From: Dactylis glomerata | Lineage: Eukaryota; Streptophyta; Magnoliopsida; Poales; Poaceae | Direction of reading: 5' to 3' | Length of the DNA stretch: 64,000 nt | NCBI GenBank assembly: GCA_007115705.1 | Contig: QXEO01000247.1 | Span: forward strand, 15,116,291-15,180,290 | Part shown: positions 46,111 through 56,322 of the stretch, in pieces | Layout: each line of letters opens with the position of its first letter | Numbering within the stretch: the stretch's first letter is position 1 | Program-made: the position numbers and the translations under genes | The notes under the pieces: model-generated | Told to the model about the DNA's origin: nothing | Database searches by the model: none | Seen by the model: the letters and a program-made list of their open reading frames with translations, nothing else

Positions 46111-49100
46111 TTATTTCTGTTTTCTTCTAGGTCGTAGCCATGGAGAATCTTCATCATTCAGTAGGATGCTTGGGTCAATCTTCACTTTAAAGGGCGGAAT
46201 TTCATGAAACTTATTATAATCTATTGACATGTCTGTCTTGTCATCTACTCCCACGATGTTTCTTTTCCCTGAAAGAACTATGTGGCGCTTTGGCTCATCG
46301 GACGATGTCTTCTTTTGCTGATTTCTTTTTCTCGTTTTTGTAGACATGTCCTTCACATAGAAAACCTGAGCGACATCGTTGGCTAGGACGAATGGTTCGT
46401 CCATGTATGCAAGATTGTTGAGATCCACTGTTGTCATGCCGTACTTTTGGTCTACAAATACCCCGCCACCTGTCAGCTTCACCCATTTGCACCGAAACAA
46501 AGGGATCTTAAAAGTAGGTCCATAGTCAAGTTCCCATATCTCCTCTATGTACCCGTAATATGTTTCCAAACAGTGCCCATTCTCGTCTGTTGCATCAAAG
46601 CGGACACCACTATTTTGGTTGGTGCTCTTTTTATCTTGGGCAACCGTGTAAAATGTATTCCCATTTATCTCATACCCTTGGAAAGTACGTATAGTCGTAG
46701 ATGGTGGCCTGGCCAAACAGTACAGCTGATCTCCAATGGTGTCGTCATTCATGAGATGTATCTGCAACCAACTACCAAAAGTCTTCTCGTGTTCCCCTTT
46801 AATCCAAGAGTCAGCCTTCCCCGGGTTTTCGGAGCGTAGAATATTCTTGTGTCTCACGATATACGGAGCCACCACGGTGGAATTGTGTAGAACTGTGTAG
46901 TGTGCTTGCGAGAAAGAATGCCCGTCCATACATACTTTTGCTTTCCTTCCTAGTGTGCCTTTTCCTGTCAGCCTACCCTCATACCGAGATTCAGGAACAC
47001 CAATCGGCTTAAGGTCAGGAAGAAAGTCCACACAAAACTCAATGACCTCCTCTGTTCCATAGCCCTTGGAGATGCTTCCTTCTGGCCTAGCACGGTTACG
47101 AACATATTTCTTTAAGACTCCCATGAACCTCTCGAAGGGGAACATATTGTGTAGAAACACAGGACCGAGAATTCTAATCTCTTCGACTAGGTGAACTAGG
47201 AGGTGTGTCATTATATTGAAGAAGGATGGTGGGAACAACAACTCAAAGCTGACCAGACATTGGACCACATCAATCTGTAACCCTGATAGACTTTCTCGAT
47301 CGATTACCTTCTGAGAAATTGCATTCAGGAATGCACATACCTTCACAATTGCCAGGCGAACATTTTCCGGTAGAATTCCCCTCAATGCAACCGGAAGCAA
47401 TTGCGTCATAAGCACGTGGCAGTCATGAGACTTTAGGTTTTGGAATTTTTTGTCTTTCATATTTACGATTCCCTTTATATTCGACGAGAAGCCAGTCGGG
47501 ACCTTGATACTGAAAAGGACTTCAAAGAAGATTTCCTTCTCTTCCTTAGTAAGAGCGTAGCTGGCATGCCCTTGAAACTGCCCTGGATGCATGCCATCTC
47601 TTCCTTTATGACGTTCCTGGTCCTCCCGTGCTTCCGGTGTATCTTTTGACTTCCCATACAAGCCCAGGAAACCTAGAATATTCACGCAGAGATTCTTCGT
47701 CAGGTGCATCACGTCGATTGCGGAGCGGACCTCATGGACTTCCCAATAGGGTAGCTCCCAAAATATAGATTTCTTCTTCCACATGGGTACGCGCTTATCA
47801 GGGCCGTTAGGAACAGGTTGGCTGCCAGGACCCTTTCCAAAGATTACTTTTAAATCTTTGACCATATCAAATACTTCAGCACCAGTACGGATGATAGGCT
47901 TCCCCCAGGGTTCTGCCTTGCCATTGAAATGCTTGCCTTTTTTCTTTAAGGGATGCTTGGGCGGAAGAAAACGACGATTGTACGGGTACACATTCTTCCT
48001 ACATTTGTCCAGATATATACTTTCTGTCCGATCTAAACAGTGCGTGCATGCATTGTATCCCTTATTTGACTGTCCTGAAATGTTACTAAGAGCAGGCCAA
48101 TCATTGATGGTTACGAAAAGCAACGCTCGAAGGTCAAATTCCTCTTGTTTGTGCTCGTCCCACACACGTACACCTGGTTCGGCCCACAGCTGTAAAAGTT
48201 CATCAACTAATGGCCTTAGGTACACATCAATGTCGTTGCCGGGTTGCTTTGGACCTTGGATAAGCACTGGCATCATAATGAACTTCCGCTTCATGCACAA
48301 CCAAGGAGGAAGGTTGTAGATACATAGAGTAACGGGCCAGGTGCTGTGACTGCAACTCTGCTCCCCAAAAGGATTCATGCCATCTGTACTCAGACCAAAC
48401 CATAAGTTCCTTGCGTCACCTGCAAATCTCGGGAACTCTCTCTCGATTTTTCTCCACTGCCGACCATCAGCGGGGTGCCTCAACTTATCGTCTTTCATAC
48501 GATCTTCCATATGCCATCGCAACAACTTCGCATGATCTTTATTTCTGAACAGACGTTTCAACCGTGGTATTATAGGAGCATACCACATCACCTTGGCAGG
48601 AACCCTCTTCCTGGGTGGCTCGCCCTCAATCTCACCAGGGTCATCTTTTCTGATCTTATACCGCAATGCAGTGCATACCGGGCATTTATCCATATTCTCA
48701 TACTTCTCACCGCGGTAGAGGATGCAGTCATTAGGGCATGCATGTATCTTCTGTACGTCTAATCCTAGAGGGCAGACAAGCTTCTTTGCTTCGTACGTGC
48801 TGGCGGGCAATTCGTTCTTTCTTGGAAGCATCTTCTTCATCAGTACCAGCAACTTTTCGAATGACGAGTCAGTCACACCGGTCTCTGCCTTCCACTTCAG
48901 CAATTCCAGTGTGCTACCCAGCTTCTTCTGGCCATCTTCACAAGTTGGGTACAACAATTTGTTGTGGTCCTGTAACATCTGCTCGAACTGCAACCTCTCC
49001 TTTTCTGTGTCGCAGCCTCGCCGTGCTTCAGAAATGACCCGGCCAAGATCATCAGCGGGCTCATCTGGTTCCCGTTCTGCACCCTGATCTTCTTCTTCAT

Positions 49101-49428
49101 TGTCTTCCATTGCGGTATCAGCATACTCAGGGAACATAGATCGGTAGTTGTCATCATCGTTCTCTTCTTCTTCATCGTCGTCTTCCATCATAACCCCTCT
49201 TTCTCCATGCTTGGTCCAAACATTATAGCCCGACATAAAACCGGACCGAAGCAGGTGGCTCTGAATGACTCTTGAGGAAGTGTAATCCTTCTCATTCCGA
49301 CATTCAACACATGGACAAAACATATAGCCACCACCATGCTTGTTCGCATCGGCCGCATCTCGAAAAGAATGCACGCCTTCTCTGTAAGCGGCGGTGCGTC
49401 GATCACCGTACATCCATGGATGGCTCAT
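46111..49428 (-). CDS. CACTA TNP2-type transposase
   Basis: The frame is open for 1115 codons from 49458. I prefer the ATG at 49428 (MSHPWMYGDRR), which gives 1105 residues, because family members begin with this motif and an acceptor-like gcag directly precedes it. Near the N terminus is the transposase-associated domain with a Cys cluster (CPCVECRNEK). The Transposase_21/TNP2 core follows at about residues 290-520 (GLSTDGMNPFG, DIDVYLRPLVDELLQLW). DUF4218 lies at about 650-800 and a DUF4216-like region at about 920-1010. The length is normal for full TNP2 proteins and no break was seen. It cuts and joins element ends in the nucleus. Confidence 0.92.
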   Translation of the reverse strand: MSHPWMYGDRRTAAYREGVHSFRDAADANKHGGGYMFCPCVECRNEKDYTSSRVIQSHLLRSGFMSGYNVWTKHGERGVMMEDDDEEEENDDDNYRSMFPEYADTAMEDNEEEDQGAEREPDEPADDLGRVISEARRGCDTEKERLQFEQMLQDHNKLLYPTCEDGQKKLGSTLELLKWKAETGVTDSSFEKLLVLMKKMLPRKNELPASTYEAKKLVCPLGLDVQKIHACPNDCILYRGEKYENMDKCPVCTALRYKIRKDDPGEIEGEPPRKRVPAKVMWYAPIIPRLKRLFRNKDHAKLLRWHMEDRMKDDKLRHPADGRQWRKIEREFPRFAGDARNLWFGLSTDGMNPFGEQSCSHSTWPVTLCIYNLPPWLCMKRKFIMMPVLIQGPKQPGNDIDVYLRPLVDELLQLWAEPGVRVWDEHKQEEFDLRALLFVTINDWPALSNISGQSNKGYNACTHCLDRTESIYLDKCRKNVYPYNRRFLPPKHPLKKKGKHFNGKAEPWGKPIIRTGAEVFDMVKDLKVIFGKGPGSQPVPNGPDKRVPMWKKKSIFWELPYWEVHEVRSAIDVMHLTKNLCVNILGFLGLYGKSKDTPEAREDQERHKGRDGMHPGQFQGHASYALTKEEKEIFFEVLFSIKVPTGFSSNIKGIVNMKDKKFQNLKSHDCHVLMTQLLPVALRGILPENVRLAIVKVCAFLNAISQKVIDRESLSGLQIDVVQCLVSFELLFPPSFFNIMTHLLVHLVEEIRILGPVFLHNMFPFERFMGVLKKYVRNRARPEGSISKGYGTEEVIEFCVDFLPDLKPIGVPESRYEGRLTGKGTLGRKAKVCMDGHSFSQAHYTVLHNSTVVAPYIVRHKNILRSENPGKADSWIKGEHEKTFGSWLQIHLMNDDTIGDQLYCLARPPSTTIRTFQGYEINGNTFYTVAQDKKSTNQNSGVRFDATDENGHCLETYYGYIEEIWELDYGPTFKIPLFRCKWVKLTGGGVFVDQKYGMTTVDLNNLAYMDEPFVLANDVAQVFYVKDMSTKTRKRNQQKKTSSDEPKRHIVLSGKRNIVGVDDKTDMSIDYNKFHEIPPFKVKIDPSILLNDEDSPWLRPRRKQK

Positions 49429-49725
49429 CTGCGTCATGCAACAGTATATCAAACACAATCACGATCCTAAAAATTAGTACCGCACGGTCTAAACGAGGAA
49501 ATATAGTTGCTAACCTTTTAGAATAAGTGGAAATAAAGAGGAAGAGGCTTAAGCGTGGCTCGGGCACCTCATATCGTAGTTGTGTTCGGTGAACTGAAGC
49601 GGCATCGCTCTAACACACATTTCAACAAACACCTCTAGTGCATCCAAGCAAAAAGGAGAGCTAGCACACACCCACACTCTTTCATCCAAAAAAATGCAAG
49701 GAAGAGGGGAGAGAGGGGCTGCAGC

Positions 49726-49985
49726 CATATATATAGGCAGAGGACTTTAGTCCCGGTTTGAGACACAAACCGGGACTAAAGGGTGCGCACATGCGGGCCG
49801 CTCAGCGCATGGCCCTTTAGTCCCGGTTTGTGTCTCAAACCGGGACTAAAGGCACGTTACGGGCCGGGACCAAAGCCTCCCGGGCGTCCAGGCCATTTTA
49901 GGGCGACGTGGCCGGGCCTTTAGTCCCGGCCCAGATGGAGGCCGGGACTAAAGGGTCCAGGCCAAAGGCCCTTTTTCCACTAGTG
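49726..49985 (-). promoter_or_regulatory. Right end of the CACTA element and putative transposase promoter
   Basis: The minus-strand TATA box (CCTATATATATG, 49737-49726) is directly preceded by three hairpin pairs of TTTAGTCCCGG (about 49742-49782, 49810-49851, 49915-49957) and then the terminal CACTAGTGG. The stretch 49429-49725 would be the leader, possibly with an intron. Confidence 0.6.
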
Positions 49986-50235
49986 AATAATAAACTTCAG
50001 AAGAACGTTTTGAACGTATCAACATCCTAATGTTGATCTGCACTCATCCTCATAAAGATGATAAAAAGAAATAGCTTTCGAAGTTTGTTCTCACAGTTGC
50101 TATGCGATGTAGACACTGCATGCATTTTAACTACTGGTCGAAACGTATGAAGAGCTGTGCTTATTCCAAATACTAATTGACTTGACATGAAAAGAAAAGC
50201 TGGAGCGAATTGGTTTATCACTTCCATTGCAGTAC

Positions 50236-51942
50236 TCAAACATTACTCTTATCCTTAAACTCTTGCTCTGGCGGCATTATACAGCAGAACATTATTTTCA
50301 TCAATCCTGCTGCGATCCAACGGAGAGGCGACCTACCCGGCGCACTAGAAACTGCTCCTTGGTCACCATTATTGGCTTCTTCCTGTGCAGCACGGGCAAG
50401 CATCTCCAGCCGCTGGTCGAACAGCGCCACAGTACTGTCATCCTCCTTCCCGTCTAGCCCAGCAGCCGCCGCTCCCAAACATCTCTCTCGCAAACCATGT
50501 AAAGGACCGTAGTCTCCGGCGTCAGCTGAAAACCTTGTCGTGTCTGGGCACCCATCTCTCTCCCAGAAAATGAGAAAGACCCTTCGCCACGACAGAAGAA
50601 GGGCTCTGAACTCCGGTGTCTCTGCAAACGCCTCGAAGTTGCCGGCGATGACGTCGAGGCAGTGCTCCCGTACATTGGCAACGCCGAAGATGTACGACCG
50701 CGTCAGCCAGCGGCACAGCTGCGCCGGCGAGACGTGGTCCAGATCCAGGTGTGCCAGCGGCAAGGCGGCCACGATTATTGGCTTAAGCGGAAACACCCAG
50801 TACCTCTTGGCGACGTCGAGAAGCTCTTCCGCCCGAGCAAGCGGATCATCGTCACCAAGATGTGGTAGCTCGTCTGTATAAGCATACTCGAGCATCTTCT
50901 CGAACGCGTCTGCGCTCACGTCGTCGTGCTCCTCGCGGCGTTCGACGAAGTCGGACCGTGGAGACAGGTTGGTTTTGAAGTACTCCGACCTCAGGGCGAG
51001 AATCAACTGGTGGCAACGGAAGACCCTGTCGCCTACTTTTATGCGCATATCAGCAAGATCGTCGTACTCGGAGACAGGATTGTTCTTGTGAAGATCTTCT
51101 TCTCTGGAGTTGGCTAGGCAGTCCTGCAGGATCCGCCGGAGATCCGCCGGGAGGCGGTGCTCTGCACGCTGCGCTTGCAAAACGAAGCGTCTCTGTGGAC
51201 CCGATTTCGTCGTCGGATCACCTGATCGGTACAGCCACCTGCGTGCATCCAATCTGTCGGCCATCTCACGGAGCCCCTCGCCCTCGAAAGCTCTGCATAC
51301 CCGCGCCACAGCTTCCAATTCGTCGGCGGTTACGTCGAGCATGTCGGTGTAGAAGAAGCCGACGAGGCTGAGCATGGTCCAGAAGGGCAGGCAATGACTG
51401 CTGGGGAGTGTCACCTCCTTGAGGTTTCGCCACTCCGTCGCGAGTTTCCTACGGAAGTATGGGGACCGGGCGGCGAGGATGACCCGGTGAGCCTTGATGG
51501 GAGATCTTTCGACGTACAGCGTGATGTCGGGAGGGGCTGGGGACTCGTCGCCGGCGAGGTCGTCTTGGCTCGCGGAGAACGCCGGCAGGAAGGTGCCGGG
51601 AAGCCGCCCGAGCTGTTTCAGCGTTGGCGGCGGGGGCGGCGGACGCGCCTCGTACGCCTCCAGGAGTCCTTGTATGTCCGCGTTGAGCGCGCCGCGGTAG
51701 CACCGTTCGCCTTCGAAGGAGCTCCTCCCGGCGTAGATGGCGCCGGCCTCGAGCAGCATCCGGGCGGCATCGTAGTGGCCGGCGAAGTAGGCGTAGTAGA
51801 GCGGGACGGAGTCCCAGCGGTCGTAGGCGTTCACGTCGGCGCCGGCTTCGATCAGGTCGGCGAGCCGCACGCAGTTGCCGGCGCGCGCCGCCTCGAAGAG
51901 GTCCGTGCCGCCGGGTGGTGATCCAAATCCCATCTCGATCAT
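50236..51942 (-). CDS. Ankyrin-repeat, double BTB/POZ protein (paralogue 2)
   Basis: This single-exon gene has 568 codons from the ATG at 51942, or 565 from the ATG at 51933. The second is likely the real start, since it yields Met-Gly as in the paralogue at 297-1874. Ankyrin-like repeats are at about residues 12-95 (ADLIEAGADVNAYD, AARMLLEAGAIYAG). BTB 1 is at about 135-240 (KAHRVILAARSPYFRRKLA) and BTB 2 at about 300-400 (RCHQLILALRSEYFKTNL, EKMLEYAYTDELPHLGDDD). The two proteins align along their whole length, but this one has an extra C-terminal tail of about 25 residues with a Cys-Cys pair (KIMFCCIMPPEQE). Probable CUL3-adaptor type; substrate unknown. No lesion seen. Confidence 0.85.
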   Translation of the reverse strand: MIEMGFGSPPGGTDLFEAARAGNCVRLADLIEAGADVNAYDRWDSVPLYYAYFAGHYDAARMLLEAGAIYAGRSSFEGERCYRGALNADIQGLLEAYEARPPPPPPTLKQLGRLPGTFLPAFSASQDDLAGDESPAPPDITLYVERSPIKAHRVILAARSPYFRRKLATEWRNLKEVTLPSSHCLPFWTMLSLVGFFYTDMLDVTADELEAVARVCRAFEGEGLREMADRLDARRWLYRSGDPTTKSGPQRRFVLQAQRAEHRLPADLRRILQDCLANSREEDLHKNNPVSEYDDLADMRIKVGDRVFRCHQLILALRSEYFKTNLSPRSDFVERREEHDDVSADAFEKMLEYAYTDELPHLGDDDPLARAEELLDVAKRYWVFPLKPIIVAALPLAHLDLDHVSPAQLCRWLTRSYIFGVANVREHCLDVIAGNFEAFAETPEFRALLLSWRRVFLIFWERDGCPDTTRFSADAGDYGPLHGLRERCLGAAAAGLDGKEDDSTVALFDQRLEMLARAAQEEANNGDQGAVSSAPGRSPLRWIAAGLMKIMFCCIMPPEQEFKDKSNV

Positions 51943-51989
51943 CTACGTTGCTGCGTGTGGTTTTTTCTTTTTTGTAGATCCCGATCCCC

Positions 51990-52018
51990 ACCGCAAATAT
52001 ATGCACGCACGGCAAAGC
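51990..52018 (-). promoter_or_regulatory. Putative core promoter of paralogue 2
   Basis: A minus-strand TATATTT (about 52003-51995) lies in a block shared with 1941-1975, about 60 bases upstream of the ATG. Confidence 0.5.
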
Positions 52019-53447
52019 TGCCCATCTGAAAAACCATTGCGGCTAGGTTTTCGGGCACCTGGATTGGCGAGATATTCCCCTTTTAAAATTACCTTCCGTT
52101 TTAGTTCGGGTCAAAAAATACAATAATGCTAACCTACGGGAAATAGTCTACGGGATTACGTGTGTCCGACCTAGCAATCCATAGTTTGCTCGCGTGAAAC
52201 TAAAGGAAACTGCCACAAAAAGAAATTAGGAAGTGACCCTCAATTTACGGAAGGAAATCAGAAAATTAAGGCACTCTGTTTCGCTCCTATTGCTCTGCTT
52301 TCTCTGTTCGAGATCGATCGACCACGATCTCGTAGAGGGAGCCAAGAGAATGTCGCCGGTCGCGACGCTGCCAAGGACATTGCCGCTCACGACACTGCCA
52401 AGAAGAACATTGCCGCTCGCGCCTCCAATCTGTACGATCCGTGGCGTTTTCCTTTTCTCCTCCAATACGCTTCTATGATCTGGGCGTTTGAAGTTCAGCA
52501 AAGCTCTGCTGCAGTTTCAAGTTCTACAGAGATGCAATTTGATGGATCTAGAATGTTAAATGATAGAATTAGTTAGAAGATGCATCCTTTTCTTCTGCAC
52601 TTGCAAGGTTCATGTAATTAGAAGGCACTACAGTACTTGATCGGAGAGAATACTATTTATATACACGATCACAACAAGTGGCATGGAAAAGCTTTAAAAT
52701 CTCTGGATAAGTGAAGGTCAGCTACATGACTGAACATCTTGTGCATACTACAACTCCCAGTTAAGTCTGAAACTTAACCGTCCTTCCCACTCTCTATTTG
52801 CCAGTCTGAAGAAAATGGAGCAGTTCCACTAACAATAACATAAAGGAATTTTCCATTACAAGGATCCATTATTGAGATCACAAAAATCTTTACAATCTCT
52901 GCATAACTGAAAGACAACTACGTGACTGAACATCTCGTGCATATATCGAATACATTGCATACATGACATTCAGATTTTCATCAGTATATGCAGTGTATCA
53001 CTGTTGAAACATCTGGGCTCCTGCCTGCTTGTCGTCCACAGCTGAACTCATTCAGGCAGGTTGCTCGATCCTGCTTGTCGTCCACAGCTTAACTCATTCA
53101 GTTGTTGAGGTACTTGACATCTTTGGAGACTAGGTACGACGCGGCGGCCACAAACCAGGTGGTCATCTCGGTCTCCGAATGCTTCCGGCGAGGGAGAGCA
53201 CACCGCACCGCTGCCGACGACGAGGCCGCCTCGCCCACTGGAAGGAGCCCGTCGTGGCGCCTCAGAAGAAATCACCATGTCAAGCCGCAAGCTCACGTTG
53301 CTGCGCCGCAACGGGGCACCTGGCCTCGCCGTCGCCCCGGCAATAGGGACCTCGCCGCTCGCGCCGCCGATTTGTATGACCCGCCGTCCGCCAGTAGCCT
53401 GATAGAAGGAGATTGGGGAATTGAGATTAGGAGGAGACGTAAATTGC
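52019..53447. other. Intergenic DNA with diverged local duplications
   Basis: No convincing gene. A roughly 57-base block at 52691-52748 recurs diverged at 52889-52945 (tgactgaacatc in both). A 32-base block at 53024-53055 recurs at 53070-53101. A minus-strand frame ending at 53098 (TTWFVAAASYLVSKDVKYL) looks protein-like but could not be extended or identified. Confidence 0.5.
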
Positions 53448-53468
53448 GGGGGGGGGGGGGGGGGGGGG
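53448..53468. repeat. Homopolymer of 21 G
   Basis: An uninterrupted G run. Its length in the assembly should be treated as uncertain. Confidence 0.9.
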
Positions 53469-53804
53469 CACTTTTTTTAGACTATTTCCCCTAGGTTTTT
53501 TTACGTAGGTGTAGCATTACTGCAAACAATATGATCAAGTCGAGGAAAAAATCAAGAGAATTTTTAAGATTCACCCGGGTTGATATGGGTCGTTTATTGC
53601 AATTCCAACTGATCCAATGGCTTAAAATAGTCTTACCTCTTGGCAGGCAATAGGGTGACAACGAGTATAGACTTTGCACTCCCTACAAATAAGGAAATTA
53701 ATAATTCTATCATTAAAATACGATTCGGTTAATTAGTGCTCTTCATTTCTAGCCGGTTTCTTTCCTTTTATTATATCGCCATAAATTTAGATAACACGGT
53801 TGGG

Positions 53805-54225
53805 TTTTTTTTTGTGGGAATTCAGAGAGCTTTATTCAGCAATAACACAACCAGAATAATCAGTCTGAAGGCTAACCACCAGAAAGTCAGGGATACAATC
53901 TAGCTAGCTGCTCGTCACCTCAAATGTACAAGCCAACTTAGCACAAAGATGAGCCGAGTGATTTGCTGATCTTGGAATATGCTGAATTAAAAAGGAATTA
54001 AAACTACCAACTAGCTCTCCAACTTCTTCTAAAACCGGTGCGACAACCGAAAAGCAGCTATAGCGAGTGTTCCAGAGATTAACCATCTACAGACAATCAG
54101 TCTCCATCACCATATCAGGATAGCCTCGAAGTTTTGCAAAAATGACACCATCACGCGGTGCCAATGCTTCGGCGATGAGAGGATCAGTAATACCCGGGTA
54201 GGGTTTACTCAGTACCATACAAAGC
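53805..54225 (-). mobile_element. LINE 3' end remnant with RNase H-like domain
   Basis: On the minus strand the fragment encodes a plant non-LTR element RNase H (RVT_3-like): AEALAPRDGV and METDCL, then LVGSFNSFLIQHIPRSANHS and the Ala-rich C-terminal motif. A stop at 54087-54089 interrupts it. It ends in an A run (T run at 53805-53813 on the plus strand), as expected of a poly(A)-tailed LINE. The 5' part is missing. Confidence 0.7.
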
Positions 54226-54399
54226 ATGAATAATAATACGTAGACCAACCTCAATTGACATGTATGTATTTTTTTGTGAGAATACAATGATGCAGAAAAT
54301 TCACGTGCACCATAATTGGCACCACAGATAAACAATACCTTTGGAAGATTGATTAAAAAATCATGCATGCACGCTGACACGCGCGGCCAGAATCTAATA

Positions 54400-56165
54400 A
54401 CATCTCAAGAATCAATCTCCAGAATATCAAATCAACATTATTAAAGGACATGTTAGGAGTCCCGGTGGGTATTTTTCCAATTTCTCTTCCAAATCCTACA
54501 ATTGCTCTACTCAAGCAAAAAAAAAGGTTTGATCGAATCATTTTTTGTGTGCTATTGTAGCATGCAGAGTTCTTTGCTTCATTGAAGGAAAAAAAGGCCC
54601 GCCCAACAAAATAAGACGAACACGTGGGACAAAAATATTTTGGTGAGACCTTGTAGCAAAAAATATATGCTTTTGTAGCATCCTTGCAACATTTTCTCCA
54701 GAGTGGTTAAAACATATGTATATATAATCCTCCGGCAAGGACTCTTAGGATACAAAACCATAGAAAGGTTGTAGCAAAAAAAGTTCTTCCTATGATGCAA
54801 ATCCCCACAAATATAGTGCAAATCCACACAACATATGGTGCAAAAACACAGAACGAGTATGCAAAAAGTTATTCCTGTAATGCAAATCCACATAACGGTT
54901 GTAGCTGAAATTTTCTTCCAACTATGCAATTTCAAAAAATGGCTGTAGCATAATTTTCATTTGTGTGATGCAAATCCCATTCGAAAGGCTAGCATCGGCA
55001 CCGACTGCCCATTGTCCTTTGATCAATCATTTCAGGTGTGTTTATCAAATCATCTACATCGATTCAAGTGAAATGATTGAACGGTCTTGTAACTAATTTA
55101 TATATTCATAGAAACAATACAACAAGACCATGCTATATACTTGCAAGTGGGTCATCATTAGGGTACCCATTACACTCTTTCAAAAAAATGAACTAACTTT
55201 TGATGATATCATCATTTTAGAAAAAATAATTTATTTTTAAAAAACTAAAGAAGATAAAAGGTACCTAATCATGAACATTTGCATATCTACCATGCAACGT
55301 GTATATCGTGATGTGCAATACCGAAAAGGATTGAACTATCATGCAAGTAGTCAACAAATATATCTTCAGTCCCTAGCATGACATTGTCCCCTTATCCATC
55401 TCCCGCGACCAACGAAGATCTCGATCGCTGTCATGCCGGACATCCTGTTATGGGCTGAGATAAGACTAAGACACAAGTTGTTCTCCATTAGAATTCCCTT
55501 GAAAAGTCGTATAAAACCCCAAATAGATGTACCCCAATTCAACGGGATAAGTAGGCGTCGTATCTTATGCATACCACCGATTCGTGTATCCGTGCATCCA
55601 AAACAATCACGATCGGTTGATCAAAATCCTAGCGCTATAGGTACTTTGGGTGTAATGTTGCAAAAACACTCCCGCTACCCCCTAAGTTAATCCAGGCAAA
55701 TTTGCACAGGGCCCCTTACGGAGCGCACCAGACGCCCGAAACTCACGTCGTTCCCGGCAATCCATTGCAGTATAGTCGCAGATTGATTGCAATGGCGGCG
55801 ACCGGCATCTAGAGACGGAGAAGTCGATCTTCGTGTGCGAGGAACCTCGACGGACACAGTATCCCGACAAGTGTGTCGTGCCCGATCTTTTGACGTGGAT
55901 CCCCGTGCCAGATCTTCCGACGCTTCTCGTCGTGCAGCTTCCGGCGAGGTATGCAATCAGAGCTGACTCCTTCCATCGAAGATCTCTATCTCGTTCTCAT
56001 GCAAAGTTTCTGAACAATTTCGTCCAAAGCTGGCTCACCTAGAGACCATAGCAGCTAGCTAGATTGCGACATGCCCCCAATTGAACTAAACTAACAACAC
56101 TCAAACACACTCACGTAGGATTGTTGTGGATTGCCAAAGCCTAGATTAGGATTTAATATTCTACT
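54400..56165. other. Intergenic DNA without a recognisable gene
   Basis: At 54545-54990 the motif tgtagca and the phrase atgcaaat(c)c recur irregularly, suggesting an old decayed repeat. At 55390-55690 and 55750-56040 there are short open frames without known domains. Confidence 0.5.
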
Positions 56166-56170
56166 GGGGG

Positions 56171-56178
56171 TATATAGG
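56171..56178 (+). promoter_or_regulatory. Possible TATA box of the FAR1-related gene
   Basis: TATATAGG lies about 150 bases before the ATG at 56323. An acceptor (tttttgcag, ending 56320) just before the ATG suggests a leader intron in between. Confidence 0.4.
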
Positions 56179-56322
56179 CCACTTAATGCCAGCAGGCATG
56201 CACCGAGAGAAATAAGTTGATCAAATTGCTGCAGCAGTAGTTTAGCGACAGAAATCATACACAAGTATATAGTATGCGTGTGTGTCCTTTCAAAGGCTTA
56301 TTATGTACCTGTTTTTGCAGCA

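Larger units (their letters stand above)
39348..49985 (-). mobile_element. CACTA (En/Spm-type) DNA transposon with two genes
   Basis: The ends are CACTAGTGG at 39348 and its complement finishing at 49985. The 3-bp target duplication aat lies at 39345-39347 and 49986-49988. The two 20-base ends share the first nine and last six bases. Subterminal regions are packed with inverted copies of TTTAGTCCCGG (39380-39560 and 49742-49957). Both genes are on the minus strand, TNP2 transposase first and then ORF1, and both look intact. The 10.6-kb length is typical of coding CACTA elements in Triticeae. Confidence 0.94.

Noticed and set aside
55390..55690. Possible organelle-derived fragment
   Set aside because: The stretch differs in composition from its flanks, but no plastid or mitochondrial gene could be recognised with confidence.
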